In this document: positions 50,477-60,026 of the stretch, piece after piece | How positions within the stretch are numbered: the stretch's first letter is position 1 | Layout of the letters: the number at the start of each line of letters is the position of its first letter | NCBI GenBank assembly: GCA_021740845.1 | Contig: JAIOYZ010000008.1 | Location: 62,001 to 126,000, forward strand | From: Bacteroidia bacterium | Lineage (GTDB): Bacteria > Bacteroidota > Bacteroidia > UKL13-3 | DNA: 64,000 nt | Direction of reading: 5' to 3' | Notes under the pieces: generated by a model | Told to the model about the DNA's origin: nothing | The model's database searches: none | Seen by the model: only the letters and a program-made list of their open reading frames with translations | Program-made: the position numbers and the translations under genes

Positions 50477-53400
50477 ATGAAAGCACTACCCTTTTTAGAC
50501 TTAAAATCACTAAAGCTATATTTAGTTTTCTGTTTCTCTTTTTTCGGTTTGAACCAAAGTTTTGGAGCACACCAAATAGGAAGCGACTTTTCTTATGAGT
50601 GCACATCAACGCCAGGCATTTACAATGTAACTGCCAAAATATATAGAGATTGTGCGGGTGTTCAATTGTGTCCAAATTGTCCAACGGCACTGAGTTCAAC
50701 CTGTTCAATTTCTCTTACTATTTCTGGAACTGGCACTTATCAAGGAACAACATTTGGAAGCGCAACTTTAAGTATAATTCCTACACAAAGTGCTTATGAT
50801 GTGGTTGCAATTTGCTCCCTATCCAAAACTATTTGTAGCAACTGTGGCACTCGCACTGCTGGAACATTTTCGCCTGGAGTGGAAGTTTATACCTATCAAG
50901 GAACTCTTAATTTAAACTCACTTCCCGCAGCTGCTTGTTTGGTAAGATTGTCCTATAACTCCTGTTGCCGCAATTCAAATATTTCCGCAATGGTTGCTCC
51001 TTCCTTTACAAATTTCTTTTCTGAGTTTATGTTGAACCGATGCATTACCCCTTGTAATAGTTCACCACTAACTTCAAACACACCTGTATTTGTTATGTGT
51101 GCTGGTGCCGACCAAAGCATTAATTTAAGCACACCAGATCCGGATGGCGATTCGCTTTCTTATAATTTTGCACCTTCCCTAAATGGACCTTCGCAAGCAG
51201 TTGCTTATGTTTCCCCTTATTCACCAACTGAGCCATTTCCTTATTTAGGTCCTCCAACCGGTCCACCCTATTTGTTCCCTGCCGGATTATATTTATCTAT
51301 TAATACTGGAGATTTGAAGTTTCGTCCGGTTGGTACATTTATGGCAAATTTGGTTATTGAAACCAAACAATGGGTGAAGGTTTTAGGAGTCCCAACCTTG
51401 GCAGGTTCTATAAGAAGAGATTACCAATTTATTAGTAAAACTTGTCCAGCTAATTCACCTGTAAACATAAAGAAATTCGATAGTTTAGGAGTCAATTTAG
51501 GTTATATTGGATTTACCAACGATACGGTTAGCATCCAAGAAGGAAAGCCATTTTGCCGAACCTATGTAGCTAGTGATACCGCCCTTGCAGATACCACTGA
51601 TTTCACTTGGAATACTATAGACCAAATGCCGGGTGCAAGCGTAAGCAAACTATACAACCCAGCCACTAGAAGTACAATTGGACCAAGACAAGATTCCATT
51701 AAATTTTGTTGGACTCCGCCGATAAATTCTAAAAGAGAATTAGCCTATTATTTTATTTTTACTGCTAAAGACCGTGTGTGCCCAATTCCTTATAGTTCTA
51801 CCCAAACACTTTCAATAAAAGTTATTGGAAGAATACCAGATCCTATTCATATCTCCAATATGAGTTATTCCAATCCAAAGTGCGTTGGTGATAGCAGTGG
51901 AAAGCTTTCCGTAAATATCTCAGAAGGCATACCTCCATTTATTTATAAATTGAACCAAGGAAACTATCAATCCACCAATATATTTAACAAGCTTCCAGCT
52001 GGCTCATACACTGTTTATGCCATGGATTCAATAGGTACAATTGATTCGGCACAATTCACTTTATTTGACCCAAGCGCATTACAAGTTAGTCTTTCCATTC
52101 TTTCTCAAACACCAATAGCTTGCAAATACGATTCTACAGGAATTGCAACACTTAACGTAACAAATGGAAAAGCACCTTTTCTTTTTTATGAGATTGGAAA
52201 AAGTGTACAAACAAGCCCTATTTTCTCTGGACTACCTGCAGGAAATACCACATTCATTGTTGTTGATTCTAATAATTGTAGAGATTCTGCTATTGCAACT
52301 ATTTTTGAACCAAGTCTGGCACTTACAGCAACAATTAGCACGAGCAATGCAAGCTGTTGGGGTAATAATGGAAGCTATACCATAAATGTATCTGGAGGTG
52401 TTAGTCCATACACTTATAGCACAAATGATGGACTATCCTTTGATTCCATTTCAAGCAATAATTCTGCAAGTATTGGCAATTATAAATTTCAAATAAAGGA
52501 TTCCAATAATTGCATTTTTAAATACCAAACAGACATAACAACTCCAAGCCAATTAAACTTAAGCACTGTTGTTTCCTCAGTAAAATGTAAGGGAGATTCT
52601 ACAGGAAGCATTCTTATTAATGCAAGTGGAGGAATATTACCTTATAAATATGCAATCCATAATGGTTCATACGATAGCAGCTCATTCTTTTCTAAATTAA
52701 TAGCTGGAACTTATTCTGTAAGTTTATTAGACTCTAATAATTGTTTGGCAACAGAAAATAATATCCTAATAACTGAACCAACTAGTAGCTTACAGGCAAG
52801 CATTGTTTCACAAGATGCAACTTGTTTAGGTGCAACAAATGGATGGGCAAAAGTTTTGGTTCAAGGCGGTACTTTACCATATAAAATTGGATGGAGCACA
52901 ACACCCATTCGATACGGAGATAGCATTGGTTTATTGCCTGCGGGAAAGGTATATGTTTTGGTAATAGATACTAATTTTTGTTATGCCGGCGACTCCACCA
53001 TTATTGGCTATAAACCTGTTTACAATAGCGAAGTAATTTGCGCCATCAATACAGATACCGCCAGTGGATTGCATGCCCTAATTTGGAATAAAACACAAGA
53101 CATGGGAATTGCTCAATACAGAATCTATGGCTCGTTAACTAGTGGTTCTGGCTTTACACTTTTAGACTCAGTTCTGTTTACTGGCAACTCTGTTTATGAA
53201 GATAGTGAGGCCACTCGCTTAAATAAAATCTATTACTACCAATTGAGTGCAGTTGATAGTTGTGGAAATGAATCCAATGCTTCTGGGACGCAATCTAATT
53301 TGTTTGTAACAGGACAAACTATTGCAGGAGTAAATCAGTTAAATTGGTTGCTACCAATGGGAACAATGGGCATTCAAAATATACTTATTTGGAGAAGCAA

Positions 53401-53854
53401 TAACGGAGCTGCATTTACACAAATAGCAAATTTACCCGCTAGTTCAACTACCTTTTCCGACAGTATTTTGCCCGCTGGAGAGTATACTTATTTCCTTGAA
53501 TTAAATCAAAACCCAGCTTGTAATTTTAGTGGCACTAGTCAAGCAAAATTTACCAGCAACTCCGTCTTACTTTCAATAAATACAGGTATTAAGGAGTTAG
53601 CAATTCCAAAATTTTATACCATTTATCCTAACCCAAGTTCTGGTAAATTATTTATTATTGCTAACACAAATCAATTTGGTATTGAAGCAGTAGAAATATT
53701 CAATGCACAAGGAGCAAAAGTATTTGCACAGAATTACTCTAACTCACAAACTATAGAAATTAATATGAGCGAATTGGCAGCAGGGATATACCATGTAAAA
53801 GTGCTGACAAAAGACAATGGTAGTCAAAGTACCAAGGTGGTTTTAACTAAATAA
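50477..53854 (+). CDS. Large SprB-repeat surface protein with T9SS sorting domain, 1125 aa
   Basis: Signal peptide after ATG 50477 (MKALPFLDLKSLKLYLVFCFSFFGLNQSFGA). A cysteine-rich N-terminal region follows (residues about 40-190), then at least four SprB/PKD-like repeats (CVGDSSGKLSVNISEGIPPF, CKYDSTGIATLNVTNGKAPF, CWGNNGSYTINVSGGVSPY, CKGDSTGSILINASGGILPY). A fibronectin-like region and a C-terminal type A sorting domain (YTIYPNPSSGKLFIIAN...GIYHVKV) end the protein. Such proteins are exported by T9SS; SprB itself is the gliding adhesin. The iterated motif (50546-50555) encodes GLNQ inside the signal peptide. Confidence 0.9.
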   Translation: MKALPFLDLKSLKLYLVFCFSFFGLNQSFGAHQIGSDFSYECTSTPGIYNVTAKIYRDCAGVQLCPNCPTALSSTCSISLTISGTGTYQGTTFGSATLSIIPTQSAYDVVAICSLSKTICSNCGTRTAGTFSPGVEVYTYQGTLNLNSLPAAACLVRLSYNSCCRNSNISAMVAPSFTNFFSEFMLNRCITPCNSSPLTSNTPVFVMCAGADQSINLSTPDPDGDSLSYNFAPSLNGPSQAVAYVSPYSPTEPFPYLGPPTGPPYLFPAGLYLSINTGDLKFRPVGTFMANLVIETKQWVKVLGVPTLAGSIRRDYQFISKTCPANSPVNIKKFDSLGVNLGYIGFTNDTVSIQEGKPFCRTYVASDTALADTTDFTWNTIDQMPGASVSKLYNPATRSTIGPRQDSIKFCWTPPINSKRELAYYFIFTAKDRVCPIPYSSTQTLSIKVIGRIPDPIHISNMSYSNPKCVGDSSGKLSVNISEGIPPFIYKLNQGNYQSTNIFNKLPAGSYTVYAMDSIGTIDSAQFTLFDPSALQVSLSILSQTPIACKYDSTGIATLNVTNGKAPFLFYEIGKSVQTSPIFSGLPAGNTTFIVVDSNNCRDSAIATIFEPSLALTATISTSNASCWGNNGSYTINVSGGVSPYTYSTNDGLSFDSISSNNSASIGNYKFQIKDSNNCIFKYQTDITTPSQLNLSTVVSSVKCKGDSTGSILINASGGILPYKYAIHNGSYDSSSFFSKLIAGTYSVSLLDSNNCLATENNILITEPTSSLQASIVSQDATCLGATNGWAKVLVQGGTLPYKIGWSTTPIRYGDSIGLLPAGKVYVLVIDTNFCYAGDSTIIGYKPVYNSEVICAINTDTASGLHALIWNKTQDMGIAQYRIYGSLTSGSGFTLLDSVLFTGNSVYEDSEATRLNKIYYYQLSAVDSCGNESNASGTQSNLFVTGQTIAGVNQLNWLLPMGTMGIQNILIWRSNNGAAFTQIANLPASSTTFSDSILPAGEYTYFLELNQNPACNFSGTSQAKFTSNSVLLSINTGIKELAIPKFYTIYPNPSSGKLFIIANTNQFGIEAVEIFNAQGAKVFAQNYSNSQTIEINMSELAAGIYHVKVLTKDNGSQSTKVVLTK

Positions 53855-53857
53855 TTC

Positions 53858-53867
53858 GGTTTGAACC
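53858..53867 (-). repeat. Iterated motif between convergent genes
   Basis: GGTTTGAACC within TTCGGTTTGAACCAAA, 4 nt after the SprB-repeat stop and 14 nt before the end of the convergent zinc-ribbon gene. No other terminator is visible here. Confidence 0.8.
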
Positions 53868-53880
53868 AAACAAATTTTTC

Positions 53881-54063
53881 TTATTTATTAACTCTTTTTG
53901 AACCGCAGCGTTTGCAATATTTCCAATCTTTTTTCATGCGACCACAGCGATTGCATGTTTCTACAATTGGCTCTCCGGGATTGGAAAGGCGCTGGTAGAG
54001 ATATATAATTCCTGCCACAAAAAACAAGAGAATCAACATCAGAAAATCGAAAATCTTTTTCAT
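53881..54063 (-). CDS. Small membrane protein with zinc ribbon, 60 aa
   Basis: One hydrophobic segment (FLMLILLFFVAGIIYLYQRL, residues 7-26) is followed by a C-terminal zinc ribbon with two CxxC pairs (CNRCGRMKKDWKYCKRCGSK). The neat ribbon pattern argues that this short ORF is real. Such small proteins are usually unannotated; role unknown. Confidence 0.7.
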   Translation of the reverse strand: MKKIFDFLMLILLFFVAGIIYLYQRLSNPGEPIVETCNRCGRMKKDWKYCKRCGSKRVNK

Positions 54064-54294
54064 GTTTGCCTGCTTGCAAAAGTCTTTTGGGAATGCATTA
54101 TTATTCTGAATTTCCCTGCACTAAATTAGACCTTTACACCAGAAAAAAATCTGATTTTTATACGAAATTCAAGTCCGAGGTTTAGTGGAAATTGTTTTAA
54201 AAGCTGCACTGGTAATCAGGATTCCGTTAGGCAATGGATTTAAAGTTTACTCATCAGGCAATTAATGAAACTATTTGTTGGGAGTTCGTTTTAT

Positions 54295-55176
54295 CTATTG
54301 CTCGTCAAAAAAGTCTTCATCAATTTCTTTAATCTCATAAGAAGTCTTTAATTGAATACCAACATTAAATTCGTGCATTAAGGAAACCAATTTTAGTCCG
54401 TCAATACATATTATTTTATGATGTGCAGAACGAGCTTTTTCAATTGCCTTTATATCAAATTCGGATGTTGTAACAAATACTCCTTTGTTTGTGTCACCAC
54501 TCATTGCACCTATAAAATTTCTAATATCTTTTTCTCTAACTTTTCCTTCATTAAACCTTTTGGCTTGTATGTATATCTTGTCAAGTCCAAGTTTATCTTC
54601 ATTTATAATACCATCAATACCTCCATCATTGGATTTTGATGTTTCTATGAAATCACCATATCCCATTTTCTTTAGTAATCTAAGAACTACTTTTTCAAAA
54701 AAATACGGATCGATATTTTTTAGTTTTATCAAAAGTTCACTTTTTACATCTGATTCAATTCTATTGAAACCTTCATCAATTAAGTCTTGTGGAGATGAAA
54801 TTTCAACATTTGCCTGCTTGTCAATTGCTCTTGTTTCTTTTTCTTGTTTATAAAAGTCAAATAATGAGCTTTCATTTTCTAAATCTCTAACAGTCAAATT
54901 TGCCGAATGATTTTTACCTTTTTCAGTAATTTGAACATGTCCGCGTTCTGGAAATACTAAATATCCACCTTTTTTGAGATATGATTTACCCCAAGCAATT
55001 CTATTGTCTATCAGTAAGTCGCCAGATTTTGTTTTTTGTTTTAGCTGATCATTGCTCAATTCAGAGTAAAACTTTGTTTTTACTACTTCAATAAGCTCTC
55101 TTGATTTATAAATTTTATTGTCTTTTAGAACTTCAAGTATTGGGATAAATGTCTCGTCAAATTTTGGTATTTCCAT
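54295..55176 (-). CDS. Mrr-type restriction endonuclease family protein, 293 aa
   Basis: An N-terminal winged helix (Mrr_N, residues about 1-95: FDETFIPILEVLKDNKIYKSRELIEVV, GYLVFPERGHVQITEKG) and a C-terminal Mrr catalytic domain: FFEKVVLRLLKKMGYGDF, GGIDGII, and IYIQAKRF as the PD-(D/E)XK core. E. coli Mrr cuts DNA carrying methylated bases. ATG 55176 is preferred; the frame continues 29 codons upstream without similarity. No methyltransferase gene is adjacent, consistent with a modification-dependent enzyme. Confidence 0.87.
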   Translation of the reverse strand: MEIPKFDETFIPILEVLKDNKIYKSRELIEVVKTKFYSELSNDQLKQKTKSGDLLIDNRIAWGKSYLKKGGYLVFPERGHVQITEKGKNHSANLTVRDLENESSLFDFYKQEKETRAIDKQANVEISSPQDLIDEGFNRIESDVKSELLIKLKNIDPYFFEKVVLRLLKKMGYGDFIETSKSNDGGIDGIINEDKLGLDKIYIQAKRFNEGKVREKDIRNFIGAMSGDTNKGVFVTTSEFDIKAIEKARSAHHKIICIDGLKLVSLMHEFNVGIQLKTSYEIKEIDEDFFDEQ

Positions 55177-55548
55177 TAATTTTATGTTTTCGTGTAGTTT
55201 ATTTTCATGAACGCTTACAATATTAATACCCCCCCATTCATCAACCCCAAGCATTACCCCCAACTAAATTTCAATTAAGATTTTTCCTTAGCAATAATTT
55301 TAAAAGGGTATAGGCTTTTACAAAACGAATATAAAAAATCTACAAACTTTTCCAATCCTAATTTTCAAGGGATTCGGGATTATCAATTAAAACAAAAAAC
55401 AGATTTTGGTTCAAACCGAACCTTTGCTTAATTGCTTTACTTGGCTTTGCCCATTGGGATATGCTTTGGGTATTATTTATTAAACCATTTGCCTATTTTC
55501 GTTGACTTACTCATATTCGTGGGTGATTAGGTAAATGAATTTGTATAA
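55177..55548. other. Divergent intergenic region upstream of gldA
   Basis: About 370 nt with the iterated motif GGTTCAAACC (55408-55417, in TTTGGTTCAAACCGAACC) and a TATTTTCG box (55493-55500) upstream of gldA. The part next to the Mrr-like gene has a run of C that could vary in length. No gene is visible. Confidence 0.55.
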
Positions 55549-56451
55549 ATGTCGATTATAGTCAGTGATTTAACAAAAATATACGGCGCTCAAAAAGCAC
55601 TTGATGGAATTAGCTTTGAGGTAAAACCCGGCGAAATCCTTGGTTTTTTAGGTCCAAACGGTGCTGGGAAATCCACTACCATGAAAATACTTACAGGCTA
55701 TTTGCCTCAGCATTCTGGTAGCGCCAGTATTTGTGGTTACGATGTAAATACCCAAAGCATGGAAGCCCGCAAACGCATTGGTTATTTGCCAGAATTAAAC
55801 CCTTTGTATACGGATATGTATATCAAAGAATATTTGCTTTTTTCTGCAGGCTTATTGGGTTTAACTGGTGAGGCAGCCAATACCGCTGTGGAAACCATGA
55901 TTCAAAAAACGGGATTAACCCCCGAACGCAAAAAACAAATTGCTCAGCTTTCTAAAGGGTACAAACAGCGTGTGGGCTTAGCCGCTGCCATGTTGCACAA
56001 CCCAGAAGTTTTAATTTTGGATGAACCTACAAGTGGTTTAGACCCTAACCAAGTGGTAGAAATTAGAAATCTAATTAAAGAGATTGGCAAGGATAAAACG
56101 GTATTATTTTCTACGCATATCATGCAAGAAGTAGAAGCCATGTGTACTCGAGTTATTATTATTAACAAAGGAAAAATTGTGGCCAATGATGCCATCGAAA
56201 ACTTGCAGAAAAAATTAAACAAAACGTTTATTCTCACCATCGAGTTCAAAGATGAAATCAACGAAAGCCTTATCCAGTCGCTAGCGCCTTTGGTTCAAAC
56301 CGAAAAAAATGGAAAACTTTACAAGATAAAAGCCCAAAGCGATTTAAGAGAAGCCATTGCCAAATTGGCCCAGCAAAATAACTGGCTCATACTTTCCATG
56401 CAATTAGAAGAAAGTTCGTTGGAAGAAGTATTTCAATCATTAACCCAATAA
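55549..56451 (+). CDS. gldA: Gliding-motility ABC transporter ATP-binding protein GldA, 300 aa
   Basis: ABC ATPase with Walker A GPNGAGKST (residues 35-43), a signature of the LSKGY type (AQLSKGYKQRVGLA) and Walker B VLILDEPTSGLD. The order with the next two genes matches gldA-gldF-gldG, which supply an ABC complex required for gliding in flavobacteria and found more widely in the phylum. The iterated motif (56292-56301) encodes LVQTE in the poorly conserved C-terminal region (APLVQTEKN). Confidence 0.9.
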   Translation: MSIIVSDLTKIYGAQKALDGISFEVKPGEILGFLGPNGAGKSTTMKILTGYLPQHSGSASICGYDVNTQSMEARKRIGYLPELNPLYTDMYIKEYLLFSAGLLGLTGEAANTAVETMIQKTGLTPERKKQIAQLSKGYKQRVGLAAAMLHNPEVLILDEPTSGLDPNQVVEIRNLIKEIGKDKTVLFSTHIMQEVEAMCTRVIIINKGKIVANDAIENLQKKLNKTFILTIEFKDEINESLIQSLAPLVQTEKNGKLYKIKAQSDLREAIAKLAQQNNWLILSMQLEESSLEEVFQSLTQ

Positions 56452-56453
56452 GG

Positions 56454-57182
56454 ATGTTTAGTATCTATCAGAAGGAAATAAGAAGTTTCTTGAGTTCGCT
56501 CATTGCCTATGTGGTTATGCTGGTGTTTTTGCTGGCAATAGGTTTGTTTACTTGGGTTTTGCCCGATTATAATGTGTTTGATTATGGTTATGCCAACCTA
56601 GATACCTTATTTAGCATGGCGCCTTGGATGTTTATTTTTCTTATTTCTGCCATTACCATGCGCAGCTTAAGTGAAGAAAAAAAGAACGGCACCATTGAAA
56701 TTATTACCACCAAACCCATTAGCGATTTGCAAATTTTATTAGGGAAATATTTTGCTGGATTAACCTTGGTGGTTTTTACGCTTTTGCCAACCCTAATTTA
56801 TTATGTAACCATTTACAAATTGGGTGCTCCCAAAGGCAATTTAGATAGCGGCGCCATCTGGGGCTCCTACTTGGGATTGCTCTTTTTAGGTTCTTGCTTT
56901 GTTGCCATTGGCATGTTTGCATCTGCAGTAAGCGATAACCAAATTGTATCGTTTGTGGTTTCTATGTTCTTGTGTTTTTTGTTTTATAATTTATTTGAAT
57001 TGATAGCCGATTTTAAACTATTGGGCTCATGGGATTCTGTGGTTGCAGGCTTGGGAATTAACGCCCATTACCAAAGCATTAGCAGAGGCGTTATTGACTC
57101 AAGAGATGTATTTTATTTTATTGGTTTTGATGTGGTATTTATTGCCGCTACCAAAACATTATTTGGAAGCAGAAAATGGTAA
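56454..57182 (+). CDS. gldF: Gliding-motility ABC transporter permease GldF, 242 aa
   Basis: Six membrane segments of the ABC-2 permease type, with the family loop SLSEEKKNGTIEIITTKPISDLQILLGKYFAGL. It begins 2 nt after gldA and overlaps gldG by 7 nt, so the three are translated as a unit. With GldA and GldG it forms the inner membrane ABC complex linked to gliding. Confidence 0.92.
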   Translation: MFSIYQKEIRSFLSSLIAYVVMLVFLLAIGLFTWVLPDYNVFDYGYANLDTLFSMAPWMFIFLISAITMRSLSEEKKNGTIEIITTKPISDLQILLGKYFAGLTLVVFTLLPTLIYYVTIYKLGAPKGNLDSGAIWGSYLGLLFLGSCFVAIGMFASAVSDNQIVSFVVSMFLCFLFYNLFELIADFKLLGSWDSVVAGLGINAHYQSISRGVIDSRDVFYFIGFDVVFIAATKTLFGSRKW

Positions 57183-58906
57183 GTATGAAAAATCAATCTG
57201 CACAAGCTAAAAAAATGAGGTATACCAAAAGCCAAAGTCTACTTCAATTGGCACTTGTTATTGCCATTGTAGTGGTAGCAAATCTCGTTTTGAACCCATT
57301 CTTTTTTAGAATAGATTTAACCAAAGAAAAGAGATTTTCGTTGGGCGACGCCAGTAAAAAATTGGCAGAAAAAGTAACGGAACCTTTGTATATTAAAGTC
57401 TTCTTAGAAGGCGAATTTCCTGCTGGTTTCAAGCGTTTGAGTAAATCATCTAAAGAAATGTTGGATGAATTTGCAGCTTATAGTCATGGCAATATTCAAT
57501 ACGAATTTATTGATCCATTTTTAGATGCTAATGCTAAAAAGACGGAGGATATAATTGTTGAATTAGGCAATAAAGGAATTCAGCCTACCAATGTTCAAAT
57601 AAAGAAGGAAGATGAATTTGCGCAGAAGATAATTATTCCTGGTGCCTTGGCTTATTACAAGGGTGTAGAATACCCAATGAACTTTTTGAAAAGTCAGTTT
57701 GGCCAAGACCCAGAAGAAGTAATTAATAGCAGTATAGAATTATTGGAATATGAAATTGCCAATACCTTACGCAAAGCCACACAAGAGAAAACCAAAAAGA
57801 TTGCCATTATAGAAGATCATGGCGAATTGGGGCGTTGGGAAATGGCCGAGGCACAGGCAATGCTTTCTCAATTTTATGAAGTAGAGAGATTGCCTTTGAG
57901 CATTCAGGTGCCGCAGCGATTAAATGATTTTGCAGGTATTATTATTGCCAAACCTACCAAAGAAATATCTGAGTTCGATAAGTTTAAAATCGACCAGTAT
58001 ATTATGAATGGTGGTAAGGTTCTTTGGTTAATAGAATCGCAATTGGCAGAAATAGATAGTTTACAAAACGAGAATATTTTTGTTTCTACTACCTACCCTA
58101 CCCATGTAGACGATATGCTTTTTAAATATGGCATTCGTATCAATGCTAATATTATACAGGATTTGCAATGCAATGGAATTCCAATTTTGAGTGGATTAAA
58201 AGATGGTGTGCCGCAACAAAAATTATTGCCTTGGCCATTTTATCCGGTTGCTCCTGGCGCAGAAAATAATTCAATTGTAAAAGGCATTGAGCCGGTTTGG
58301 TTTCAATTTGCTTCTTCTATAGATACACTTGCCAATCCAGATATTAAGAAAACGGTTTTGTTCCAAAGTTCACCGTATAGTCGTGTTTTGGCGGCACCTG
58401 CACGTGTAGATTTAAACACTGCCCGTTTAGATTTACAGCCCGAAATGTTTAGAAGAAACAGCAATGGCAACTTTATTATGGGTGTTCTTTTGGAAGGTAA
58501 GTTTATCTCCAATTTCCGCTACCGTTTTGATGCTAGCAAAACTCCAGACATGCCGTTTAAAGATTTTGTAGAAAACAATAAAATGATTGTGATTTCTGAT
58601 GGAGATGTAATTCGCAACCAAGTAAAAAAATCTACAGGAGAAGTTTTTCCATTGGGTTACGACCGCTATACACGTGAGACTTTTGGCAACAAAAAGCTCA
58701 TCCAAAATTGCATTGATTATTTGTGCGACGACAGTGGAATTATAGAAATACGTTCTAAGGAAATTAAGTTACGCTTGTTGGACAAAGGAAAGGTGAAGAA
58801 GGAAAGAAACTTCTGGACAATGATAAATATTGGTTTGCCAATAGCATTAATTCTGTTGTTTGGATTTATAAACAAGTGGATAAGAAAAAGAAAATACGCA
58901 GCCTAA
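57176..58906 (+). CDS. gldG: Gliding-motility ABC transporter auxiliary protein GldG, 576 aa
   Basis: An N-terminal membrane segment, a large periplasmic region of the ABC_transp_aux type (RIDLTKEKRFSLGDASKKLAEKV near residue 48, KIAIIEDHGELGRWEMAEAQAML, GKVLWLIESQLAEID) and a C-terminal membrane helix (IGLPIALILLFGFINKWIRKRK). Length and neighbours are typical. It is followed without a gap by a DUF4340 gene. Confidence 0.93.
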   Translation: MVSMKNQSAQAKKMRYTKSQSLLQLALVIAIVVVANLVLNPFFFRIDLTKEKRFSLGDASKKLAEKVTEPLYIKVFLEGEFPAGFKRLSKSSKEMLDEFAAYSHGNIQYEFIDPFLDANAKKTEDIIVELGNKGIQPTNVQIKKEDEFAQKIIIPGALAYYKGVEYPMNFLKSQFGQDPEEVINSSIELLEYEIANTLRKATQEKTKKIAIIEDHGELGRWEMAEAQAMLSQFYEVERLPLSIQVPQRLNDFAGIIIAKPTKEISEFDKFKIDQYIMNGGKVLWLIESQLAEIDSLQNENIFVSTTYPTHVDDMLFKYGIRINANIIQDLQCNGIPILSGLKDGVPQQKLLPWPFYPVAPGAENNSIVKGIEPVWFQFASSIDTLANPDIKKTVLFQSSPYSRVLAAPARVDLNTARLDLQPEMFRRNSNGNFIMGVLLEGKFISNFRYRFDASKTPDMPFKDFVENNKMIVISDGDVIRNQVKKSTGEVFPLGYDRYTRETFGNKKLIQNCIDYLCDDSGIIEIRSKEIKLRLLDKGKVKKERNFWTMINIGLPIALILLFGFINKWIRKRKYAA

Positions 58907-59935
58907 ATGATGAACAAAAACACCAAAATACTATTGCTCATTCTGTTTGTATTGAGCATTGGATTTTATTTAGTAAGCAAAAAACCTTGGAGAACTGCCA
59001 GCAAAGATGCCAAGGCTTTTTCTATTGAAGATACCAGTATTGTTACCAAAATTTTTATGGCAAACAAGTTGGGTCAGAAAGTTTTGTTAGAAAGAAATGC
59101 CCAAAACCAATGGTTTGTTAATGGAGGTGTTTTAGCAGAAGAAAGCAAAGTAAAACTTTTGTTGAGCACGCTACACGACATGGAAATACAAAAGCCATTG
59201 CCGCCTAATATGCACAATACAGCTATTGGAATTTTAGCCGTGCGCGGAATAAAAACAGAAATTTATGCCCAAGATAAATTGCTAAAAACCATTTATGTGG
59301 GTAGCGAAACTCCCGATCAAACTGGAACGTTTATGTTAATTGAAGGAGAAGATGAGCCATACTCAATTCATGTTCCGGGCTTTATCGGTTATCTTACACC
59401 ACGCTTTTTCTTGAGTGAAATTAAATGGAGAAGCAAGCTTATTTTTGATGTGCCAGCAGAATCTATTGCAGAAATTCAAATAGATTATCCGGGCAATTCT
59501 GCTTCTTCCTTTACATTTTCCAAAGAGTTGTATAAAAGTAAAGGTTTCGTTTTGAACCAAAAAGGAGAAGAGTTTTTAGCAGATACGCAAGAAGTGAAAA
59601 TGTTGCTTCATTCTTTTGAACAAAAATTTGCAGAAGGTTATTACGATGATAGCACTTTTACTAATCACGAAAGAGATTCCTTATTTCAACTTACGCCCTA
59701 CTGCACCATACGTTTGAAGCAAGTAAGTGGAAAAGAACAGCACTTGGCATTTTACTATAAACCCATTGGCAATAATACCAAAGAAAGATACGACGATAAT
59801 GGAATTGAACTCAGCATCGACCCAGAGAAATTTTATGTAAAGCTGGATAATATCGAACAAATTGCCTCGGTTCAGGAATATGCATTTCGTAGGATTTTGG
59901 TTCAAGCCAATCGATTAAAAGCAAAAAGGAATTAG
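58907..59935 (+). CDS. DUF4340 membrane-anchored protein, 342 aa
   Basis: An N-terminal membrane anchor (TKILLLILFVLSIGFYLV), then beta-rich repeats of the DUF4340 type (NQWFVNGGVLAEESKVKLLLSTLHDMEIQKP, IYVGSETPDQTGTFMLIEGE). DUF4340 proteins commonly accompany GldG-like ABC systems, and this gene starts directly after the gldG stop, so it probably belongs to the complex. Two degenerate forms of the iterated motif occur in its second half. Confidence 0.88.
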   Translation: MMNKNTKILLLILFVLSIGFYLVSKKPWRTASKDAKAFSIEDTSIVTKIFMANKLGQKVLLERNAQNQWFVNGGVLAEESKVKLLLSTLHDMEIQKPLPPNMHNTAIGILAVRGIKTEIYAQDKLLKTIYVGSETPDQTGTFMLIEGEDEPYSIHVPGFIGYLTPRFFLSEIKWRSKLIFDVPAESIAEIQIDYPGNSASSFTFSKELYKSKGFVLNQKGEEFLADTQEVKMLLHSFEQKFAEGYYDDSTFTNHERDSLFQLTPYCTIRLKQVSGKEQHLAFYYKPIGNNTKERYDDNGIELSIDPEKFYVKLDNIEQIASVQEYAFRRILVQANRLKAKRN

Positions 59936-60026
59936 TTTCAAACCGAATTAAAAAAAAAGGCTAATAAAGGAACTGCTTAAAAATCCCATTTCTTAATTAG
60001 CTTATTTCCTGTATTTTTGCCACCAT